A stretch of 64,000 nt of DNA, from contig JASEES010000001.1 of NCBI GenBank assembly GCA_030019395.1, positions 62,001 through 126,000 of the forward strand, in the 5' to 3' direction. The notes beneath the pieces were generated by a model, which was given only the letters and a program-made list of their open reading frames with translations, was not told the DNA's origin and did not search any database. Origin of the DNA: Methanolinea sp. Its GTDB lineage: Archaea > Halobacteriota > Methanomicrobia > Methanomicrobiales > Methanospirillaceae. Positions 59,804 to 64,000 of this stretch are shown here, piece by piece (the stretch's first letter is position 1; every line of letters starts with the position of its first letter). Both the position numbers and the translations under genes were made by a program.

Positions 59804-61167
59804 TTGACAGGTCACGCATCCGGGAGATCCGCGCACTGCCTGCAGGGAAGGGAAAGTACGTCCTTTACTGGATGCAGTCGTCGGTGCGGTCCGGGGGGAA
59901 CATGGCACTCGCGTACGCCCTCGCGATTGCCCGCACACGGGACCTGCCGGTTGTGACCTGTTTTTGCATCGACCCTTCGTACCCCGAGGCGAACCTCCGG
60001 CATTTTACGTTCCTGGCAGAGGGAATACTCTCGGCAGGTAAGCGGCTTTCCCGGCGGAAAATCCCCCTCGTCCTCCGGAGGGGGGACCCTGTGAAAGAGA
60101 TATCCGATCTCGCGAGAGATGCGGCACTTGTCGTCACTGACAGGGGGTACCTCTCTTACCACAGGAGGTGCCGCGAGGCTCTTGCCCGGGAAACCGGGTG
60201 TCCTTTTACCGTGGTCGAGGACAATGCCATCGTCCCGGTGGAAAGAGCGTCTCAAAAGGAGGAATGGTCTGCAGGGACCTTCCGGAGAAAAATTGGAGGA
60301 CTCGTTCCCTTTTTCCTCGACCTGCCCGCGGATGCAGTTTCCGTGAGGAAGCCTCCCGATATCGATGGTATCCCGTACCGGGATGTAAAAACACTCATTC
60401 ATTCCGGAATAGACAGTACCGTCGGTCCATCGCCCCTTTTCCGGGGTGGCGAGGACGAAGCCCGGAGGAGACTGGAGATATTCATCAAGGATAAACTTCC
60501 GATCTACCCATCCCGCAGGAACGACCCATCTTGGGACGTGCTCTCCCATCTCTCTCCCTATCTCCATTTCGGGAACATATCCCCCTTAGAGTGTGCGTCC
60601 AGAGTCTTGGAGACACAAGGACAGGGTACCGGCGAGTTCCTGGACCAGCTCATTGTCCGAAGGGAACTTGCCATCAATTTCGTGCATTACAACCCCCGGT
60701 ATGATTCGTTCCAGGGGCTTCCCTCCTGGGCACTTGAGACCCTCGCGCATCACGCCCGCGACCTGCGGGAATATACCTATACTGCCCGGGAGCTCGAGAG
60801 GGCCGCAACGCACGAACCCTACTGGAACGCGTGCCAGAACGAGCTTGTCATTACCGGCAAGATGCACGGCTACATGCGCATGTACTGGGCAAAGAAGATC
60901 CTCGAATGGACCCGGTCACCGGAGGAGGCATTTTCTCTCGCACTTGTTCTCAATAACCGCTACGAACTGGACGGGAGGGATCCCAGTTCATACGCAGGAA
61001 TTGCCTGGTGCTTTGGAAAACACGACCGCCCATGGCCGGAAAGACCCGTTTTTGGTAAAGTCCGGTACATGAATGCAGCAGGTCTCGCGAGGAAGTTCCG
61101 GATCGATGGTTACGTGCAACAGGTGGAGGCCCTGATCGAAAAGTATGGAATACCCGGACGGGAATGA
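59800..61167 (+). CDS. phr: Class II deoxyribodipyrimidine photolyase
   Basis: YVLYWMQSSVRSGGNMALAYALAIA; YELDGRDPSSYAGIAWCFGKHDRPWPERPVFGKVRYMNAAGLARKFRIDGYV; GTG start overlaps the kinase TGA stop. Confidence 0.96.
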   Translation: MIDRSRIREIRALPAGKGKYVLYWMQSSVRSGGNMALAYALAIARTRDLPVVTCFCIDPSYPEANLRHFTFLAEGILSAGKRLSRRKIPLVLRRGDPVKEISDLARDAALVVTDRGYLSYHRRCREALARETGCPFTVVEDNAIVPVERASQKEEWSAGTFRRKIGGLVPFFLDLPADAVSVRKPPDIDGIPYRDVKTLIHSGIDSTVGPSPLFRGGEDEARRRLEIFIKDKLPIYPSRRNDPSWDVLSHLSPYLHFGNISPLECASRVLETQGQGTGEFLDQLIVRRELAINFVHYNPRYDSFQGLPSWALETLAHHARDLREYTYTARELERAATHEPYWNACQNELVITGKMHGYMRMYWAKKILEWTRSPEEAFSLALVLNNRYELDGRDPSSYAGIAWCFGKHDRPWPERPVFGKVRYMNAAGLARKFRIDGYVQQVEALIEKYGIPGRE

Positions 61168-61990
61168 GGCCTGCGCTCTTTCTCCGGAAGAGATTGCACG
61201 GTTCCGGGAAGCAGTATACAGCCATTACAGGAAACACCGGCGCAGGTTTCCGTGGCGGGAAACGACTGATCCGTACTGCATCCTCGTCTCGGAGGTCATG
61301 CTCCAGCAGACGGGAGTCGAACGGGTCATGGTACACTACCCCCCCTTTACCTCGTCATTTCCCGGTTTTTCACCCCTTGCAGAGGCTCCCCTGGCAGATG
61401 TCCTGCGTGCATGGAAGGGTCTTGGTTACAACCGGAGAGCACTGAACCTGCATAAAACGGCAAGGATCGTCACCAGCGAGCACGGGGGCATGCTTCCCGC
61501 GGAGGAAAAAGATCTCCTCTCGCTTCCCGGCATAGGTAAGGCAACTGCGGCGTCAATCAGGGCATTTGCCTACAACATGCCATCGGTCTTTATAGAGACG
61601 AATATCCGCAGGCTCTTTCTTCACTGGTTCTTCCCCTCCGGGGACCGAATCCCTGACAGCAGGATCCTCCCCCTTGTCCGTGCCACTCTGGACCGGGAAA
61701 ACCCAAGGGACTGGTACTATGCCCTGATGGACTTTGGAGCCCGCCTGCGCTCCGTTGTCCCGGATCCCAACCAGAGGAGCGCCCATTACCACAGGCAGGC
61801 CCCTTTCCGGGGGTCAGACCGTGAGATCAGGGGACGAATCATCTCTGTCCTCCTCCGTTCGGGCTGCGTGGACCAGTCGGACCTTCCTGCAGAAGTGGAG
61901 GCCGAAGGTGACAGGGTTCGTGCAATCTGTGACCGGATGGCAGCAGAAGGGCTGATCATAAAGGAGGGCGGGAGGTTCAGACTTCCCTGA
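61145..61990 (+). CDS. MutY-like (A/G-specific adenine glycosylase family) HhH-GPD glycosylase lacking the FeS cluster
   Basis: FPWRETTDPYCILVSEVMLQQTGVERVMVHYPPF; LPGIGKATAASIRAFAYNMPSVFIETNIRRLFLHWFF; YYALMDFGARL; no 4-Cys C-terminal motif. Confidence 0.88.
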   Translation: MEYPDGNEACALSPEEIARFREAVYSHYRKHRRRFPWRETTDPYCILVSEVMLQQTGVERVMVHYPPFTSSFPGFSPLAEAPLADVLRAWKGLGYNRRALNLHKTARIVTSEHGGMLPAEEKDLLSLPGIGKATAASIRAFAYNMPSVFIETNIRRLFLHWFFPSGDRIPDSRILPLVRATLDRENPRDWYYALMDFGARLRSVVPDPNQRSAHYHRQAPFRGSDREIRGRIISVLLRSGCVDQSDLPAEVEAEGDRVRAICDRMAAEGLIIKEGGRFRLP

Positions 61991-62024
61991 GGGTACCCTG
62001 TTGCCGGGCAATCCGGATCGAACC

Positions 62025-62204
62025 CTAACCCCTCAGGTAATACCCGATGAGGATCAGGAGCAGGCCGGTGTAGAACATGATTGCCCACGGCCATGAGAAT
62101 CCAAGGTTGATCGTGGAAAAACCTTTCAGGTCCTGGATGAGCAGGAGGATAAAACCCGCTCCAAAACAGAGGAGGCTGATCTGTTTCTTGGCACTTTTTT
62201 CCAT
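62025..62204 (-). CDS. Small two-TM membrane protein (59 aa, below the ORF-track cutoff)
   Basis: Hand translation: MEKSAKKQISLLCFGAGFILLLIQDLKGFSTINLGFSWPWAIMFYTGLLLILIGYYLRG*; two hydrophobic helices and a basic N-terminus. Confidence 0.6.
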   Translation of the reverse strand: MEKSAKKQISLLCFGAGFILLLIQDLKGFSTINLGFSWPWAIMFYTGLLLILIGYYLRG

Positions 62205-62282
62205 TCTTTCTTCTCCTTGTAAAGTGTTATTGTCTGTTTGTATTTATTCTCTTTTTCCCGATCGGAGACTGAATACCGGATT

Positions 62283-62879
62283 TTATCCCCTGTTCTTTCC
62301 TTCGGGCCTGATGATGAGGGAAAAGAGGTCCGACCGGGGAGAAGGGGGGTTGGTCCGCGTCCCGGACTCGATACGTTCGCCGGGGTAACCAAGGTCCTCG
62401 CAGAGGATGATTGCAACCTCTCCCGGGATGTCGAGGAGGGTTGCGGCACAAAAACCGACGTCAAAACCCGGGTCGGCAATCAGGAATACGGTCTTTCCCC
62501 TCTCCACCTCGGAATGCAGGTCAGCGAGGGCACGTCCATGGTTGCGGCCATGTGCGACCACGACCGAGACATCCTGCATCGGGATGTGGAGGCGGGCAAG
62601 TGCGAGCTGGAGGGACGAGATTCCGGGGATGACCTCTCCCGGCAGGTACCCGAGCCCCGCGAGCATCGGGTCGCCGGTGGAAAGGACGACTGCACCCGAA
62701 GGAAGATCCCTTAAAGAGCGGTAGTCTTCGATCTCGTGCACGACGGCATCCGGCCGGATAAACTCGCGGGCAAGGTCGATGGCCCTTCCTGACCCGTATA
62801 CCAGCCGGGCTTCCGATAGCTCCCTGATGGCCTGTGCAGTCAGCATACCCGGCCCGCAGCCAACACCTACAATCTTCAT
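62283..62879 (-). CDS. cbiE: Cobalt-precorrin-7 (C5)-methyltransferase
   Basis: MKIVGVGCGPGMLTAQAIRELSEARLVYGSGRAIDLA; VVLSTGDPMLAGLGYL; ATG overlaps the cbiD stop. Confidence 0.92.
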   Translation of the reverse strand: MKIVGVGCGPGMLTAQAIRELSEARLVYGSGRAIDLAREFIRPDAVVHEIEDYRSLRDLPSGAVVLSTGDPMLAGLGYLPGEVIPGISSLQLALARLHIPMQDVSVVVAHGRNHGRALADLHSEVERGKTVFLIADPGFDVGFCAATLLDIPGEVAIILCEDLGYPGERIESGTRTNPPSPRSDLFSLIIRPEGKNRG

Positions 62880-63898
62880 CCGCTGTCCCCCACGATCTCG
62901 CCGTTACGCGAGAGGATAACGACGCGCAGGAATGGGTACTTCGTGCGTGCAATGGCAAAAGCCTCTTCCATTTTTTCGGGAAAAACGGGTGTCTGCGCAA
63001 GCTCTTCAACAGTGAGGCAGCCTGTCCCTTCGAGTATTCCCGGGAACAGGAACTTCAGTACAAGGCCCGGCAGTCCGGAGAGGATGATCTCGCCCCTGGC
63101 CGCCCCGAGTGCCTCCCCTATCCGCGATCCGGCGAGGACTATCTCGTGATCGGGAAAATGGAGGCGGGAGTAGCGTAAACCGAGGCGGCCCGTCGTGATC
63201 ACCACGCGCCCTGCTGCCGCCACCCTTTCCTTAACAGATCCTGCCATGTGATCGTCCCAGGGTTCGACGAGTCCCGTCGTCCCAAGGACAGAAATCCCGC
63301 CGAGAATGCCAAGACGCGGGTTCAGTGTTTTCGTGGCGACATCTTTTCCCCCCGGGACGGTGAGCGTGATGGCAACCCCCGGAATCCCTGTCATCTCCAT
63401 GCCTTCGGTGATTGCCTCCATGATCTCCTGGAGTGCAGGAGGACTGATTGCCGGCTCCCCGCTGCGTCCCCTCGGCGTATCACGGGAGAAACGGCCTATT
63501 CCTTCGCCTGTTTCGAGGGTGACACCCCCGTCCCGGATCTCCGCCTCTGCAACAAAGAGGAGCCCTGCAGTTGCATCCCCGGGATAGTCCCCTGCAAACT
63601 TGGAGGCCCCGGCCCGTCCCCCGGAACCCTGCACGGGCACGTTGAGGGAAATCCCGCAGGGTAAACGGACCGAAACGCTGTCGACGGGGTATTTCAGCGA
63701 AAGAACGGCTGCTTTGCAGGCAGCAGCAGCGGTTGTTCCCGTGGTAAAACCTCTCCTGAGCACCTTTCCCGATGCGGTCAGCATCCCCAGTCCCGAGGCT
63801 GCAAGGGCGAGCTGTTCCCGGTCCCTGCATGCAGCTACCCATGCTTTTGGGTACGAAAATCCTGTCACAGGGTCGACGAGGGGTTTACTCTTCTGCAT
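62876..63898 (-). CDS. cbiD: Cobalt-precorrin-5B (C1)-methyltransferase
   Basis: LRRGFTTGTTAAAACKAAVLSL; ITLTVPGGKDVATKTLNPRLGILGGISVLGTTGLVEPWDD. Confidence 0.96.
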   Translation of the reverse strand: MQKSKPLVDPVTGFSYPKAWVAACRDREQLALAASGLGMLTASGKVLRRGFTTGTTAAAACKAAVLSLKYPVDSVSVRLPCGISLNVPVQGSGGRAGASKFAGDYPGDATAGLLFVAEAEIRDGGVTLETGEGIGRFSRDTPRGRSGEPAISPPALQEIMEAITEGMEMTGIPGVAITLTVPGGKDVATKTLNPRLGILGGISVLGTTGLVEPWDDHMAGSVKERVAAAGRVVITTGRLGLRYSRLHFPDHEIVLAGSRIGEALGAARGEIILSGLPGLVLKFLFPGILEGTGCLTVEELAQTPVFPEKMEEAFAIARTKYPFLRVVILSRNGEIVGDSG

Positions 63899-63899
63899 G

Positions 63900-64000
63900 T
63901 CACCGGTCCGGATGGTTCTCCGCAAACATCGTGATGATCTCATTGATTGCAGCGACTGCAACCGGTGTGCCCCCCCGTGTCCCGACGTTTGTGATGGAGG
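63900..64000 (-). CDS. cbiC: Cobalt-precorrin-8X methylmutase, C-terminal fragment (truncated by window edge)
   Basis: Hand translation of the minus strand: SITNVGTRGGTPVAVAAINEIITMFAENHPDR*, the typical CbiC/CobH C-terminus, directly upstream of cbiD. Confidence 0.85.
   Translation of the reverse strand, partial: SITNVGTRGGTPVAVAAINEIITMFAENHPDR

Noticed and set aside
1-64000. CRISPR arrays, insertion sequences, prophage, rRNA operon
   Set aside because: No regularly spaced repeats, transposase or integrase motifs, phage genes or rRNA segments were seen on either strand.

Overview
A roughly 61% GC-looking, gene-dense window from a methanogenic euryarchaeon, probably of the Methanomicrobiales type (inferred from gene content: UPF0216, DUF2117, DUF1890/DUF1894, THEP1, NOG1, presenilin-type protease, split GMP synthase, RadA/FEN1/RPA, CbiC-D-E). 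It is almost entirely chromosomal core and housekeeping sequence. There is one tRNA-Val(GAC). I saw no rRNA, no CRISPR array and no IS element or prophage. Notable groupings: a tungstate ABC transporter (tupABC) with a palindromic operator candidate; lysA-dapL; fdhD-DUF1890-DUF1894-korAB-gdhA; an unusual density of DNA-repair genes (lig, fen, radA, RPA, SRAP/HMCES, mutS, mutL, class II photolyase, FeS-less MutY-like glycosylase); and cbiC-D-E. The best candidate for an under-described system is the minus-strand cluster at about 15.0-19.7 kb. It holds a stand-alone BREX BrxC/BrxD-type (DUF2791-like) ATPase coupled to a TPR/winged-helix protein, and that protein's reading frame has no ATG/GTG/TTG start upstream of its first complete TPR-like helices. 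A second candidate is a hybrid PAS sensor kinase translationally coupled to photolyase and a MutY-like glycosylase. All family calls come from recognising motifs by eye; no database search was run.
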